DNA of 25,609 nucleotides, taken from contig CAJTON010000001.1 in assembly GCA_910577605.1 (NCBI GenBank), forward strand, positions 98,837 through 124,445, written 5' to 3'. Numbering within the stretch: position 1 is the first letter of the stretch; each line of letters opens with the position of its first letter. Shown one piece after another: positions 15,025-24,653 of this stretch. Position numbers and translations under genes: made by a program. The notes under the pieces are model-generated. The model saw only the letters and a list, made by a program, of their open reading frames with translations, was not told the origin of the DNA and did no database searches. Source of the DNA: an uncultured Butyrivibrio sp. GTDB taxonomy: Bacteria; Bacillota; Clostridia; Lachnospirales; Lachnospiraceae.

Positions 15025-15050
15025 CGGGCAGGGGAAAACTTTCCTGCCCG
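15025..15050. repeat. GC-rich inverted repeat downstream of nadE, possible weak terminator
   Basis: CGGGCAGG (15025-15032) pairs with CCTGCCCG (15043-15050), and the flanking loop bases can add pairs with one bulge. It lies 14 bases past the nadE stop, where a terminator is expected, but neither strand has a real U run after it, so its efficiency is doubtful. Confidence 0.45.
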
Positions 15051-15063
15051 ATTATTACGGCAT

Positions 15064-16980
15064 TCAAATTTTTATACCGTCAAGCTCCGCAAGCCACATC
15101 TTTGCGGATGCGTCGCTCGGCATTCTCAGGTCGCCTCTCGGAGAGAGCGCGACCGAACCGACTTTGGGACCGTCGGGCACGCATGAACGCTTGAACTGCT
15201 GGGAGAAGAAGCGTCTGTAAAATATTCTCAGCCAGTTGAGGATAGTCGGCTTGTCATAAAAATTCACAAAGGCGTTGCAGGCAAGACGGAATACCTTAGA
15301 CGGCGTGTAGCCGAATCTTAAAATATAATATAAGAAAAAATCGTGAAGCTCATAAGGCCCGACAATGTCCTCCGTTTTCTGGGAGATCGTGCCTCCCGAC
15401 GGAGGAAGAAGCTCGGGGCTTACTGGAGTGTCAAGCACGTCTAGCAGTATTTTTGACAGAGCTTCGTTTCCGCAGATGTCGGCGTAGTAGCGCACAAGAT
15501 GACGCACAAGGGTTTTGGGAACGGAACAGTTCACTCCGTACATCGACATATGGTCGCCGTTGTAGGTCGCCCAACCCAAAGCAAGCTCCGACATATCGCC
15601 CGTGCCTATTACAAGCCCGCCGTTTTGGTTGGCTATGTCCATAAGTATCTGAGTGCGCTCCCTTGCCTGTGAGTTCTCGTAAGTTATGTCGTGAAGAGAA
15701 GGGTCGTGCCCTATATCCTCAAAATGAATATTTACGGATTTTTTGATATTTATTTCCTTAAGCGACGCGCCGAGACCGTGAACGAGACGGCAGGCGTTAT
15801 TGTACGTTCTGTCTGTGGTCCCGAAACAGGGCATCGTGACCGCAGTTATTCCGGAACGCGGAATTTTAAGCATATCGAAGGCTTTGACTGTCACTATCAG
15901 AGCGAGCGTCGAGTCAAGCCCGCCGGAGATCCCTATGACCGCGTTTTTACAGTTTGTGTGTTCAAGCCTTTTTTTAAGCCCCATAGCCTGAATAGTAAGT
16001 ATTTCCTCGCACCTTGAATCCCTGTCGGATTTGTCGGAGGGAACAAACGGCGTTACGTTATATTTACGCCGAAGTTTTATGTCCTTTTTTTCAAGATTAA
16101 AACTTATCTCAAAATAATTTTCGTCACAAACGGCATGAAAAGTCGATATGCGGCGGCGTTCGCTGCATATCCTTCCCAGATCCACGTCCGCGTATACGGA
16201 TTCGTTCATAAAGCGGCGCGCCTCTGCAAGTACAGTTCCGTTTTCGCATATAAGCCCGTGTCCGGCGTAGACAAGATCCTGCGTTGACTCGCCTTCTCCC
16301 GCGTCTGAGTAAACGTACGCCGATATAAGGCTTGCGGACTGCCCGCTTATAAGATTTCTTCTGTATACATCCTTGCCGACCGTTTCGTCGCTTGCGGAGC
16401 AGTTCACGATAAGGGTAGCGCCCGCGGCAGCGTGATTTACGGAGGGAGGTGATGGTACCCACAGGTCCTCGCATATCTCGGCGCCTATAACAAGCTCGGG
16501 GATGTCGAGGCAGCGGTACAGAAGCTTCGGACCGAAAAGTACGCTGTGCTTGCCTACGTCCATAAACACATAGCCGGACGAAGACGGAACAAAATGCCTT
16601 GCCTCGTAGAATTCGGAGTAGTTGGGAAAATGCGATTTGGTCGTCATGCCTAAAACAGCCCCGTCGCACACGGCGGCGGCCGCGTTATGGAGCTTGTTCT
16701 GATAAAGCACCGGCAGCCCGATAAAAGCGATAAGGTTCATTTCTTTTGTGTGCTCCGCGATGCGCAGAAGCGACTGCATTGCCTCGTTTGTCAGCTTGTC
16801 CTGTAAAAACAAGTCCCCGCAGGTGTAGCCCGTTATGCAAAGCTCGGGAAAAACAACTACGTTCGCGCCCGCCTCGTCCGCTTCGTCGAGAAGACGTATG
16901 ATCTCCCTTTCGTTTGCCGTACAGTCGGCAACCGTGACTTTCGGAACCATTGCCGCGCATCTTATAAAACCGTCTTTCAT
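15064..16980 (-). CDS. nadE: Glutamine-dependent NAD+ synthetase
   Basis: Makes NAD from deamido-NAD, ATP and glutamine in the last step of the pathway. The 638-residue protein has an N-terminal nitrilase-type glutaminase (about 1-290) with Glu46 (FPELCITGY), Lys115 (TKSHFPNY) and nucleophile Cys170 (GAEICEDLW). The C-terminal synthetase (about 320-638) has the ATP loop GISGGLDS (350-357) and GTGDMSELALGW. The full length matches the glutamine-using form, not the short ammonia-only enzyme. The ATG at 16980 has GGAGG (complement at 16989-16993) eight bases away and a good promoter upstream. Transcription probably starts after the upstream FMN_bind-like gene, so nadE appears to have its own control. 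Confidence 0.97.
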   Translation of the reverse strand: MKDGFIRCAAMVPKVTVADCTANEREIIRLLDEADEAGANVVVFPELCITGYTCGDLFLQDKLTNEAMQSLLRIAEHTKEMNLIAFIGLPVLYQNKLHNAAAAVCDGAVLGMTTKSHFPNYSEFYEARHFVPSSSGYVFMDVGKHSVLFGPKLLYRCLDIPELVIGAEICEDLWVPSPPSVNHAAAGATLIVNCSASDETVGKDVYRRNLISGQSASLISAYVYSDAGEGESTQDLVYAGHGLICENGTVLAEARRFMNESVYADVDLGRICSERRRISTFHAVCDENYFEISFNLEKKDIKLRRKYNVTPFVPSDKSDRDSRCEEILTIQAMGLKKRLEHTNCKNAVIGISGGLDSTLALIVTVKAFDMLKIPRSGITAVTMPCFGTTDRTYNNACRLVHGLGASLKEINIKKSVNIHFEDIGHDPSLHDITYENSQARERTQILMDIANQNGGLVIGTGDMSELALGWATYNGDHMSMYGVNCSVPKTLVRHLVRYYADICGNEALSKILLDVLDTPVSPELLPPSGGTISQKTEDIVGPYELHDFFLYYILRFGYTPSKVFRLACNAFVNFYDKPTILNWLRIFYRRFFSQQFKRSCVPDGPKVGSVALSPRGDLRMPSDASAKMWLAELDGIKI

Positions 16981-17014
16981 CCTTAAAACCTCCGATCACG
17001 CAATACTTGGTTTC

Positions 17015-17043
17015 AGTATAAATTATATCCGTTTTTTTTTCAA
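17015..17043 (-). promoter_or_regulatory. nadE promoter
   Basis: On the - strand, TTGAAA (17038-17043), a 17-base spacer containing a run of A residues, and TATACT (17015-17020). It gives a leader of about 30 bases before the nadE ATG. A second TATAAT inside the spacer lacks a matching -35. Confidence 0.75.
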
Positions 17044-17071
17044 TATCCGCTTTCGGAGTATAAGAATATAT

Positions 17072-17097
17072 GTTAAACTGTCCGTAAGGCGTTAAAC
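17072..17097. repeat. GTTAAAC direct repeat upstream of the nadE promoter
   Basis: GTTAAAC occurs at 17072-17078 and 17091-17097, 19 bases apart, ending about 29 bases before the nadE -35 box. The spacing and place would suit an activator or upstream repressor site. No matching regulator is in view. Confidence 0.4.
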
Positions 17098-17100
17098 AGA

Positions 17101-17161
17101 GTGAAAACAGCCGGAGGCAGACCTGCCGCGAGCGGCGTGACCTGACACTGACTGTTTTCAC
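17101..17161. repeat. 61-nt inverted-repeat structure between nadE and the FMN_bind-like gene
   Basis: GTGAAAACAG (17101-17110) and CTGTTTTCAC (17152-17161) are perfect 10-bp arms. Inside are two smaller palindromes that share bases and so are alternatives: GGCA/TGCC (17116-17127) and GCCGC/GCGGC (17125-17136). It sits 25 bases past the stop of the - strand gene ending at 17187. With no U tract it is not a standard terminator; it may be a small structured RNA or a repeat element. Confidence 0.6.
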
Positions 17162-17186
17162 AAGGCGGATGAAGCTTACTTGGCGG

Positions 17187-17624
17187 CTAAGGAGCGGCTT
17201 TTTCAAGAGCGTCGTTGATGGCTTTTATCAGTACTATGGACGTATACTTGCTGTCGGAGGAATATGTAACTTTATCCGTCGAGTTGTTTTTTACAACCTG
17301 TGACGCTATATCGCTCAGCGAAGAGGATATCAACGGGTACATTGTGGCAACGGATTCTGACGTATTGACCAGGCTTATGGATTTTATCTGGTTGCTGTCC
17401 ACGATCACCTCAATATCCACGGGATTGGTTGAGAGAACCATGGAGGAAGTATAAATTCCCGGTACAAAGGTCTGTGCCGCAGGCGGAGCCGAATGGTTTT
17501 TTTTGGATTTCCCTGTAAATATAAGGAAAAGCAGTACGATAAGTATTATGCCGAGAACCACGAAAATCAGGGTATATATGATTTCCTTGAGCTTCAGGAC
17601 AAGTATTTTGGTTTTTGAACTCAT
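17187..17624 (-). CDS. Small membrane protein with degenerate FMN-binding-like domain
   Basis: Protein of 145 residues with one membrane helix (about 15-37), a short basic and Pro/Ala linker, then an extracytoplasmic domain (about 55-143). That domain follows the FMN_bind pattern: PGIYTSS, a VDIEVIVDSNQIKSISL strand pair, and the end YTSIVLIKAINDALEKA. In flavinylated members the SGAT motif carries FMN on its Thr. Here the aligned stretch is SDSK (123-126), with Lys where the acceptor Thr would be, so covalent FMN is unlikely. GGGAG (complement at 17631-17635) is six bases before the ATG. It is divergent from addB across 78 bases. The function is unknown, and the family call is by eye. Confidence 0.7.
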   Translation of the reverse strand: MSSKTKILVLKLKEIIYTLIFVVLGIILIVLLFLIFTGKSKKNHSAPPAAQTFVPGIYTSSMVLSTNPVDIEVIVDSNQIKSISLVNTSESVATMYPLISSSLSDIASQVVKNNSTDKVTYSSDSKYTSIVLIKAINDALEKAAP

Positions 17625-17702
17625 GGCAAACTCCCATGTCTGATTATTACAGATTATTATTTTAAGGACGAAAATATTACTTTTTTATGAAAGAAGGATA
17701 AA

Positions 17703-20700
17703 ATGTCGCTGCATATTTTAATGGGCGCGTCGGGACACGGAAAATCGTTCACACTGTACGGCAGGATAATCGAAGAGGCAAAGAAAAGGCCGGAAAGCAG
17801 ATTTATCATCGTCGTTCCCGAACAGTCCTCGCTCCAAACGGAGAAGGATATAGTTAGGATGAGCGAAAACGGGGGCGTTTTTAATATTGAGGTGCTTACC
17901 TTCGGGCGCATGTGCTTCCGCATATTTGACGAACTCGGAATCGAGCTTGCCGAAAATATAGACGATACCGGCAAAAATCTTATCGTGCGCAAGGTCCTTG
18001 ATCGCGTGGCAAATGACCTCGCAATAATAAAGCCTAACAGGCGGCAGGGCTTTGTGAGCGAGGTAAAATCAATGATCTCCGAATTCAAGCAGTACGGGAT
18101 CACGCCGGAGGGATTAAAAGAGCTTTCGGATTCACTTGACGCGGGGGACAGGCTCAGGCAGAAGCTTTCGGATATACGGCTTATATATGAAGCGTTTGAG
18201 GAATATATACAGGATAAATACACGACCGTCGAGGACAGACCGGAGGCGATGTTAGGCGTTATGGAAAGGTCGTCTTTTTTTTGCGGCGCGGTGGCGGCGT
18301 TCGACGGCTTTACGGGTTTTACTCCTGTGCAGTACCGCATACTGGAGAAAATAACGGCGGCGGCGGAGAGAGTGATAATAACCGCGACGCTTCCCGAAGA
18401 CGAGAGATACAATGTAATAAGCGGCGAGGAAGATCTGTTCATTATGAGCAAAACGATGATCGCGAAGGCGGGGGCGCTTGCCGACAGGCTTATGCAGCCT
18501 GTTTACTACGAGTATCTGCCGACGGATCACGGGCGGTACAGGTTTGCGAGATCGGACGAGCTTGATTTCCTTGAGCGCAATCTTTTCAGATACAACGGTA
18601 ATGTCTATGACGGCGAAGTCAGGGACATAAAGCTTTACCGTCTTGAAAACATAAGGGAGGAGCTTTCGCTTGCCGCCGCGAAGATACTTTACCATGTCAG
18701 GGCGGACGGGCTCCGTTTCAGGGATATGGCGGTCGTTACGGGAGATATGGATATGTATGCCGACGAGACGGTGCGGATATTCGGCGAGAGCGGCATTCCT
18801 TTTTTCGTGGACGTCAAAAGGAGTCTTATCGGGAATCCGCTGGTGGAGTATATAAGGGCGGCGCTTGAGATAGTGAGTACGGACTATTCTTATGAAAGCG
18901 TGTTCAGATTTATAAAAAACGGTCTTTGCGGAGTTGACAGGGAGCAGTCGGATATACTTGAAAATTACGTTCTTGCGCGCGGAGTGCGCGGCGCGAAGCG
19001 CTGGCGAAATGCTTTTAACGGGCCGTATCCGGGCAAGGCGAAGGACATGGATACGGTCAACGGGGCGAGACAGGCCTTTTTTGAGAGGATAAGCGGGCTT
19101 GACGAGGCGGCGCATAACAGGGATGCCAAGGTTTCGGACTATGTGCTTGCGGTCTATGAGCTTATGGAGGCGGAAAACGCGTACGAACGTATGGAGGAGC
19201 TTGCCGACGGCTTTGAAGCGGCGGCTTTTGGGGATCCGAGGTTAGGCGCGAAGGCGGCAGAGTACCGTCAGAGCTACAAAAGCGTTATAGGACTGCTTGA
19301 GCAGATAGACGGTCTTATGGGCGACGAGGATATCGGGATAAAAGAGTTTGCGCAGATACTTGATGCGGGCTTTGAGGAGATAAAGGTCGGAATAATACCG
19401 CCGTCAGTGGACTGCGTGACGGTGGGCGATATAGAGAGGACGAGGCTTGAGCATGTGAAGGTGCTCTTTATGGTCGGCGTAAACGAAGGCGTTATCCCCA
19501 AGCTGACCGCAAACAGAGGCGTGCTCTCGGAAACCGAGCGCAGGACGCTCTCGGAAAATTCCGTAGAGCTTGCCCCCACTCCTCGCGAGAGGATATTCAT
19601 ACAGAATTTTTATCTTTACCTTAATATGACGGAGCCGGAGCAGGGGCTTTATATCCTTTGTCACAAATTTGACTCGGCGGGGAAGGAAAGCAGACCTTCG
19701 CGTATTTTTTATACGGTCAGAAAAATGTACCCGGCTCTTGAAGTGCAAGATGGCGTCCCGTCCTTTGAAATGCTTACGAATCCTGACAATTCCGGACATA
19801 TGCTTATCGGGGGAGGGCTGACGGATGAACAGCAAAAGGCGCTGCTTATGTTCTATATGCAGAATGAGCCGTACGCTTCGGGGCTTCGCAAAATTGCTGA
19901 TATGACAGCCGCGATGGACGGAGCGGACAGTCTTACGAAGGAGGCGGCGTACCGTCTGTACGAGGGAATCAGAAGCAGCAGCATCACAAGGATGGAGACC
20001 TTCGAGGAGTGCGCGTTTTCGCATTTCGCGAAATACGGGCTTGAGCTTGAGGAAAGGAAGCTGTACGAGATAAACCCGGCGGATATGGGTACGGTTTTTC
20101 ACAAGGCGCTTGAAATGCTCTCGGAAAGACTTGCCGCGTCAGGCAGGAATTTTTCCGACATGACGGACAAAGAAAGACCGGAGGCTGTGCAAAAGGCGGT
20201 GGACGACGCGCTTGAGGCATGCGGAATAGCTTATTTTGACGAAAACGAAACGGGGCGCTTCTTAAGGAGACGGATAACGGACATAATGCAGAGGACGGTA
20301 TGGGCGCTCGGAAAGCAGCTTGAGAAGGGAGAGTTCTCTCCCGTGGATTTTGAGCGCGTTTTTTACGGGCATTATGAAAATACCATGATAGGCGGCAAAA
20401 TAGACAGAGTCGATACAGCGGAGAAGGACGGAAAGCTTTATGTCAAGATCATAGATTACAAATCGGGACGCAACGATCTGTCGCCGGACGAGATATACGC
20501 GGGATTAAAGCTTCAGCTCATGGTATATCTGCAAAATACCCTTGAACGCGCCGCCAAGGATAATCCGGGAATGGGAATCGTCGCTGCCGGAGCGTTTTAC
20601 AACAGGATGGATAATCCGATAGTGCCTTATGTGAGCGGCGCGTCGGACGGGGATTATGAAAAAGCGCTGTTAAAGCAGTTAAGACCTACAGGGGTTGTAG

Positions 20701-21044
20701 GGTTGGAGAGCGCGGGGCTTATGGATTCATGGGAAAGCTCCGAGTCCCTGGTCATACCCGCGAAGCGTAAGAAGGACGGGCTTTTGCAGGCGGACGGTCA
20801 TGTGTATACCGACGCGCAGCTTAAATGTCTGGCGCGATTTGCCGCGCGCAAGCTCGCGGAGCTTGAGGGCAGGATAAACTCCGGTGAGATCGGCGCAAGC
20901 CCTTACGAGGGCGCGTGCGAATACTGCCCGTACGACGCTGTATGCGGCTTCGGCAGAAACGGCGAGAGGAATTTTAAGAAGCCCGAAAAAATATCGAAAG
21001 CCCCCGATATGTGGATCAAATTCGGGTATGAGGAGGGCGGCTGA
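17703..21044 (+). CDS. addB: AddAB helicase-nuclease, AddB subunit
   Basis: Subunit of the AddAB complex that resects double-strand DNA ends for RecA-dependent repair. The 1113-residue protein opens with a nucleotide loop, GASGHGKS (8-15), followed by FIIVVPEQSS. The helicase-like core is inactive for unwinding in known AddB. Near the C-terminus is a PD-(D/E)xK nuclease (GGKIDRVD and KIIDYKSG). The cluster cysteines CEYCPYDAVC (C-x2-C-x5-C) and the earlier FEECAF cysteine match the four-Cys iron-sulfur staple of B. subtilis AddB. The ATG has AGAAGGA at 17692-17698. The stop overlaps the addA start by one base (TGATG). Confidence 0.96.
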   Translation: MSLHILMGASGHGKSFTLYGRIIEEAKKRPESRFIIVVPEQSSLQTEKDIVRMSENGGVFNIEVLTFGRMCFRIFDELGIELAENIDDTGKNLIVRKVLDRVANDLAIIKPNRRQGFVSEVKSMISEFKQYGITPEGLKELSDSLDAGDRLRQKLSDIRLIYEAFEEYIQDKYTTVEDRPEAMLGVMERSSFFCGAVAAFDGFTGFTPVQYRILEKITAAAERVIITATLPEDERYNVISGEEDLFIMSKTMIAKAGALADRLMQPVYYEYLPTDHGRYRFARSDELDFLERNLFRYNGNVYDGEVRDIKLYRLENIREELSLAAAKILYHVRADGLRFRDMAVVTGDMDMYADETVRIFGESGIPFFVDVKRSLIGNPLVEYIRAALEIVSTDYSYESVFRFIKNGLCGVDREQSDILENYVLARGVRGAKRWRNAFNGPYPGKAKDMDTVNGARQAFFERISGLDEAAHNRDAKVSDYVLAVYELMEAENAYERMEELADGFEAAAFGDPRLGAKAAEYRQSYKSVIGLLEQIDGLMGDEDIGIKEFAQILDAGFEEIKVGIIPPSVDCVTVGDIERTRLEHVKVLFMVGVNEGVIPKLTANRGVLSETERRTLSENSVELAPTPRERIFIQNFYLYLNMTEPEQGLYILCHKFDSAGKESRPSRIFYTVRKMYPALEVQDGVPSFEMLTNPDNSGHMLIGGGLTDEQQKALLMFYMQNEPYASGLRKIADMTAAMDGADSLTKEAAYRLYEGIRSSSITRMETFEECAFSHFAKYGLELEERKLYEINPADMGTVFHKALEMLSERLAASGRNFSDMTDKERPEAVQKAVDDALEACGIAYFDENETGRFLRRRITDIMQRTVWALGKQLEKGEFSPVDFERVFYGHYENTMIGGKIDRVDTAEKDGKLYVKIIDYKSGRNDLSPDEIYAGLKLQLMVYLQNTLERAAKDNPGMGIVAAGAFYNRMDNPIVPYVSGASDGDYEKALLKQLRPTGVVGLESAGLMDSWESSESLVIPAKRKKDGLLQADGHVYTDAQLKCLARFAARKLAELEGRINSGEIGASPYEGACEYCPYDAVCGFGRNGERNFKKPEKISKAPDMWIKFGYEEGG

Positions 21045-24000
21045 TGGTCTGGACAGAAGAACAGCAAAGAGCGATAGATTTCAGAAACGGAAACCTTCTT
21101 GTCAGCGCGGCGGCAGGCTCCGGCAAAACGGCAGTGCTTGTGGAGCGCATAATAAAGAGAGTGACCGACACCGAAAATCCAATAGGCGTGGATTCGATCG
21201 TCGTCGTGACGTTTACGAGGGCGGCGGCGGAGGAGATGAAAACAAGGCTCGGAAGGGCGCTTGAGAAGCTTGCGGAGGATAATCCTGACAACAGGCATAT
21301 CATAAAGCAGCTTTCACTGTTAGACGGAGCCAGAATAACGACGATAGACAGCTTCTGTACATATATACTGCGCAATTACTATAATACGATCGGGCTTGAC
21401 CCCGCTTTCAGGGTCGCGGACGGAGGCGAACTGAGCCTTATAAGAAGCGACGTTTTCAAGAAGGTGGCGGAGGAAGGCTTTGCGTCCGGCGACGAAGCCT
21501 TCGTAGAATTTGCCGAGTGCTTTGCGCCGGGAAAAAGCGCAGACAGACTTGAAGAGCTTGTGTTAGGGCTGTATGATTTCGCGCAGAGCAATCCATGGCC
21601 GGACGAATGGCTTGACGGATGTCTTGCGGTATATCAGACCGAATCTGCGGACGAGTATGAGAAGCTTCCGGTGGTAAAGGATACGGCGGAATACATACGG
21701 GCGATATGCAGGGAGTGCGTGGAGGAGTATGAGACGATACTAAGACTTTGCGGCGAGCCTTCGGGACCGGAATGCTACAGGGATACGATTCTTGAGGAAC
21801 TCCGGTTGTTCGAGGACGCGGCGCGCGCCGGTTCGCTTCAGGAGCTTGAGAGGGCGCTTTCGTTTGATTTCGGACGGCTGCCCGCTGCGAGAGGCGTTGA
21901 CGCGGAAATAAAGGAAAAAATCAAGAACATAAGAGATGCGGTCAAAAAGCGCCGTGAGACTATTTGTGAGAAATATCTTGCCGACGTTTCGGGTCAGTAT
22001 GAAAAGCTGCGCTCATGCCGCATTCACGCCAAAACGCTTATATGTCTTACAAAAAAATTCGCGGAGGAGTTCAAAAACGCCAAGGCGGATAAAAACATCA
22101 TGGATTTCGCGGATATAGAACATTACGCCCTTGATATACTTATTGAGAGGAAAAACGGACAGGCCGTATATACCGAAACCGCCGACGAGCTGGCTTATGA
22201 GTATAGCGAGATCTATATAGACGAGTATCAGGACAGTAATCTAGTTCAGGAATACATTCTCGGAGCGGTATCGAAAGAACGCTTCGGAGAGCCGGATACC
22301 TTTATGGTGGGCGACGTAAAGCAGAGCATTTACAAATTCCGCATGGCAAAGCCGGAGCTTTTTACGCGCAAATACGATACATACGAACCCGACGGCAAGA
22401 AGTACGTGAGAGTGGAGCTGCATAAGAATTTTAGGAGCCGCGGGAACGTGCTTGCCTGTATAAACGACGTTTTTTTCATGGCGATGAAAAAGGGCGTGGG
22501 CGGCGTCGAATATACGAAAGAGGTGCAGCTTAATTACGGAGGCGGAGAAGAGGAGGAATTTGACGACGCGACGGAGATACTGATAGCCGACAGAGCGGAG
22601 ATAGACGAGGCTGGCGCGCAGTCCGCGGAGGTTTACGCGCATATGGCGGCGGCAAGGATAAGAAGCCTTATGAGCAGCGGCGGGCTTGCGTACAGGGACA
22701 TAGTGATACTTCTGCGCAGCGATAAAAAAACAGGCCCGGTATACGCATCGGTTTTAAAAAGCTATGATATTCCCTGCGTGTACGAATCCTCCACGGGTTA
22801 TTTTGACGCGTACGAGGTAAAATGCGTGATGGACCTTCTGCGGATAATTGACAATCCTAGGCAGGAGATAGCTCTTGCCGGAGTTATGCATTCGTATTTT
22901 GCTTATTTTACGGCGGAGGAGCTTGCTCTTATAAAAGGAAAAAGACGCAGGACGGAGTTTTACGACTGCGTGCGGACGTACTCAGAGGCGGACGGAGAGC
23001 TTGCGGCAAAATGCCGTGATTTCCTTTCGCGGCTTTCGGAATACAGAAAAAAAGCGGACACGTCTACGATAAGGGAATTGCTTTCGCACCTCATATACGC
23101 TACGGGCTATTACGACTATGTGGGTGCCATGGGCTCCGCCCGGCTCAGACGCGCGAATCTCGATATGCTCGTGCAGAAGGCAAAGGAGTTTGAGCAGACC
23201 AGTTATTCGGGTCTTTTCAATTTTCTCAGATACATTGAAAAAATACAGAAATACGATGTGGATTACGGCGACGCGCAGACGGTCTCGGAGAGCGACGATG
23301 TTGTGCGGATAATGAGCATACACAGGAGTAAGGGACTTGAGTTTCCGGTCGTGATACTGGGAGGGGCGGCGCAGAAATACAATCTGAGAGATGTCAGCGA
23401 AAGCCTTATCTATGACAGCGCCTTAGGAATAGGAATGTCGTCGGTCGATCTGAAGCGCCGCGTGAGAGAGGAGATCCCGTACAAGCAGATGCTTGCGCGC
23501 AGGATGACATGCGACAGCATAGGCGAAGAACTCCGGATACTGTATGTAGCCATGACAAGGGCCGCAAAAAAACTTATTATTCTGGGGATTTCGGGCGGCA
23601 AAACGGCAGTTTCCAGATGGGAGAAGGTAAATGACATCGGACATATGAATATGGCGTATATAACTGAAAACAGGTCGTATCTTGATATTGTGATGCCGTG
23701 TACCATGCAGCCGGTAAAAAACGGGCGCTTCAATGTAAAATATATCCCGTTCGACAGCGTTCTGGAAAAAGCCATGGAGCCGGTCGGCGAGAGAGCCGGT
23801 TCGTTCCGTGAGGTTATAGAAAATTTCATGAACGGGGAACGCTGCGATCCTTTGTACGGCGAGGCGAAGGAAATTCTTGAATATCAGTATCCGTACGCAA
23901 ACGTGCTTTCCCTGCGGACAAAGTATTCGGTGTCCGATTTGAAGCACCGCGCAATGGAGGAAAACGGGGAGCTTGAGGCGGCGCTCGTACCGCTCGACAG

Positions 24001-24568
24001 AGAAAAGCCTGTTCCGCGTTTCATTGAGGAAGCTCGGAGCGTAAGCGGTACGCTGAGGGGCAGCGCTTATCACAAAGTATTTGAGCTTCTTGACTACGGC
24101 GCCGCGGACGATGCCCGCTCGGTTGAGCTTCAGATAGAAAAATGGGTGCAGGAAGGGCGAATCGGAGAAGAATACCGCAAGTTGGTGGACTGCCGCAAAT
24201 TCGGGGAATTTCTGGCGTCTCCTCTTGGCAGGGCTATGAAAACGGCGGCTGAAAAGGGGCTTCTTTACAGGGAGCAGCCGTTTGCCATGGAGATAGGGGC
24301 GGACGTTATCGACGCGGACTGTCCGTCCGAAGAAAAGGTGCTTGTTCAGGGAATCATAGACGCGTTTTATTTTGAGGGGGAAAAAGTGTTCGTCGTGGAC
24401 TACAAGACGGATTCCGTACCACGCGGCGCGAAGGGCGAAGAGCTTCTAAGGGAGCGCTATGCAAAGCAGCTTGAGCTTTACTGCGACGCGATAAAAAAAG
24501 TGACAGGAAAAGAAATAGGCGGATGCTTCATATATTCCGTTAATCTCGGAAAAGCATTGGATGTGTAA
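21044..24568 (+). CDS. addA: AddAB helicase-nuclease, AddA subunit
   Basis: UvrD-type 3'-5' helicase and nuclease partner of AddB, 1174 residues, near the usual length. It begins with the Q motif (WTEEQQRAI) and Walker A SAAAGSGKT (21-29). Then come VTFTRAAAEEMK (motif Ia), the DExx motif YIDEYQDS, GDVKQSIYKFR (motif III) and IMSIHRSKGLEFPVV (motif V), with AMTRA in motif VI. The C-terminal nuclease carries GIIDAF and VFVVDYKTD. All catalytic residues are present in both subunits, so the complex should be active. The one-base overlap with addB gives a fixed pairing of the two proteins. Confidence 0.97.
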   Translation: MVWTEEQQRAIDFRNGNLLVSAAAGSGKTAVLVERIIKRVTDTENPIGVDSIVVVTFTRAAAEEMKTRLGRALEKLAEDNPDNRHIIKQLSLLDGARITTIDSFCTYILRNYYNTIGLDPAFRVADGGELSLIRSDVFKKVAEEGFASGDEAFVEFAECFAPGKSADRLEELVLGLYDFAQSNPWPDEWLDGCLAVYQTESADEYEKLPVVKDTAEYIRAICRECVEEYETILRLCGEPSGPECYRDTILEELRLFEDAARAGSLQELERALSFDFGRLPAARGVDAEIKEKIKNIRDAVKKRRETICEKYLADVSGQYEKLRSCRIHAKTLICLTKKFAEEFKNAKADKNIMDFADIEHYALDILIERKNGQAVYTETADELAYEYSEIYIDEYQDSNLVQEYILGAVSKERFGEPDTFMVGDVKQSIYKFRMAKPELFTRKYDTYEPDGKKYVRVELHKNFRSRGNVLACINDVFFMAMKKGVGGVEYTKEVQLNYGGGEEEEFDDATEILIADRAEIDEAGAQSAEVYAHMAAARIRSLMSSGGLAYRDIVILLRSDKKTGPVYASVLKSYDIPCVYESSTGYFDAYEVKCVMDLLRIIDNPRQEIALAGVMHSYFAYFTAEELALIKGKRRRTEFYDCVRTYSEADGELAAKCRDFLSRLSEYRKKADTSTIRELLSHLIYATGYYDYVGAMGSARLRRANLDMLVQKAKEFEQTSYSGLFNFLRYIEKIQKYDVDYGDAQTVSESDDVVRIMSIHRSKGLEFPVVILGGAAQKYNLRDVSESLIYDSALGIGMSSVDLKRRVREEIPYKQMLARRMTCDSIGEELRILYVAMTRAAKKLIILGISGGKTAVSRWEKVNDIGHMNMAYITENRSYLDIVMPCTMQPVKNGRFNVKYIPFDSVLEKAMEPVGERAGSFREVIENFMNGERCDPLYGEAKEILEYQYPYANVLSLRTKYSVSDLKHRAMEENGELEAALVPLDREKPVPRFIEEARSVSGTLRGSAYHKVFELLDYGAADDARSVELQIEKWVQEGRIGEEYRKLVDCRKFGEFLASPLGRAMKTAAEKGLLYREQPFAMEIGADVIDADCPSEEKVLVQGIIDAFYFEGEKVFVVDYKTDSVPRGAKGEELLRERYAKQLELYCDAIKKVTGKEIGGCFIYSVNLGKALDV

Positions 24569-24607
24569 TGAATCGGACTTTTCCGTCATATAATTAAGCA
24601 AACACTG

Positions 24608-24640
24608 TCCCGGCATTTTGAGTGATGACCGGGATATTTT
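24608..24640 (+). terminator. Terminator-like hairpin after addA
   Basis: TCCCGGCAT (24608-24616) pairs with ATG-A-CCGGGA (24625-24634), nine pairs with one bulged A, followed by TATTTT. It lies 39 bases after addA and just before the subtilase. The short U tract makes termination likely partial. Confidence 0.55.
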
Positions 24641-24653
24641 GCGCGGTGAAAAA

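Noticed and set aside
17031..17040. Nine-T run as a terminator on the + strand
   Set aside because: No stem precedes it, no + strand gene ends there, and it lies in the spacer of the nadE promoter.
18252..19115. 287-codon - strand frame inside addB
   Set aside because: It is a shadow of addB caused by codon bias, and the product is highly basic with no motif.
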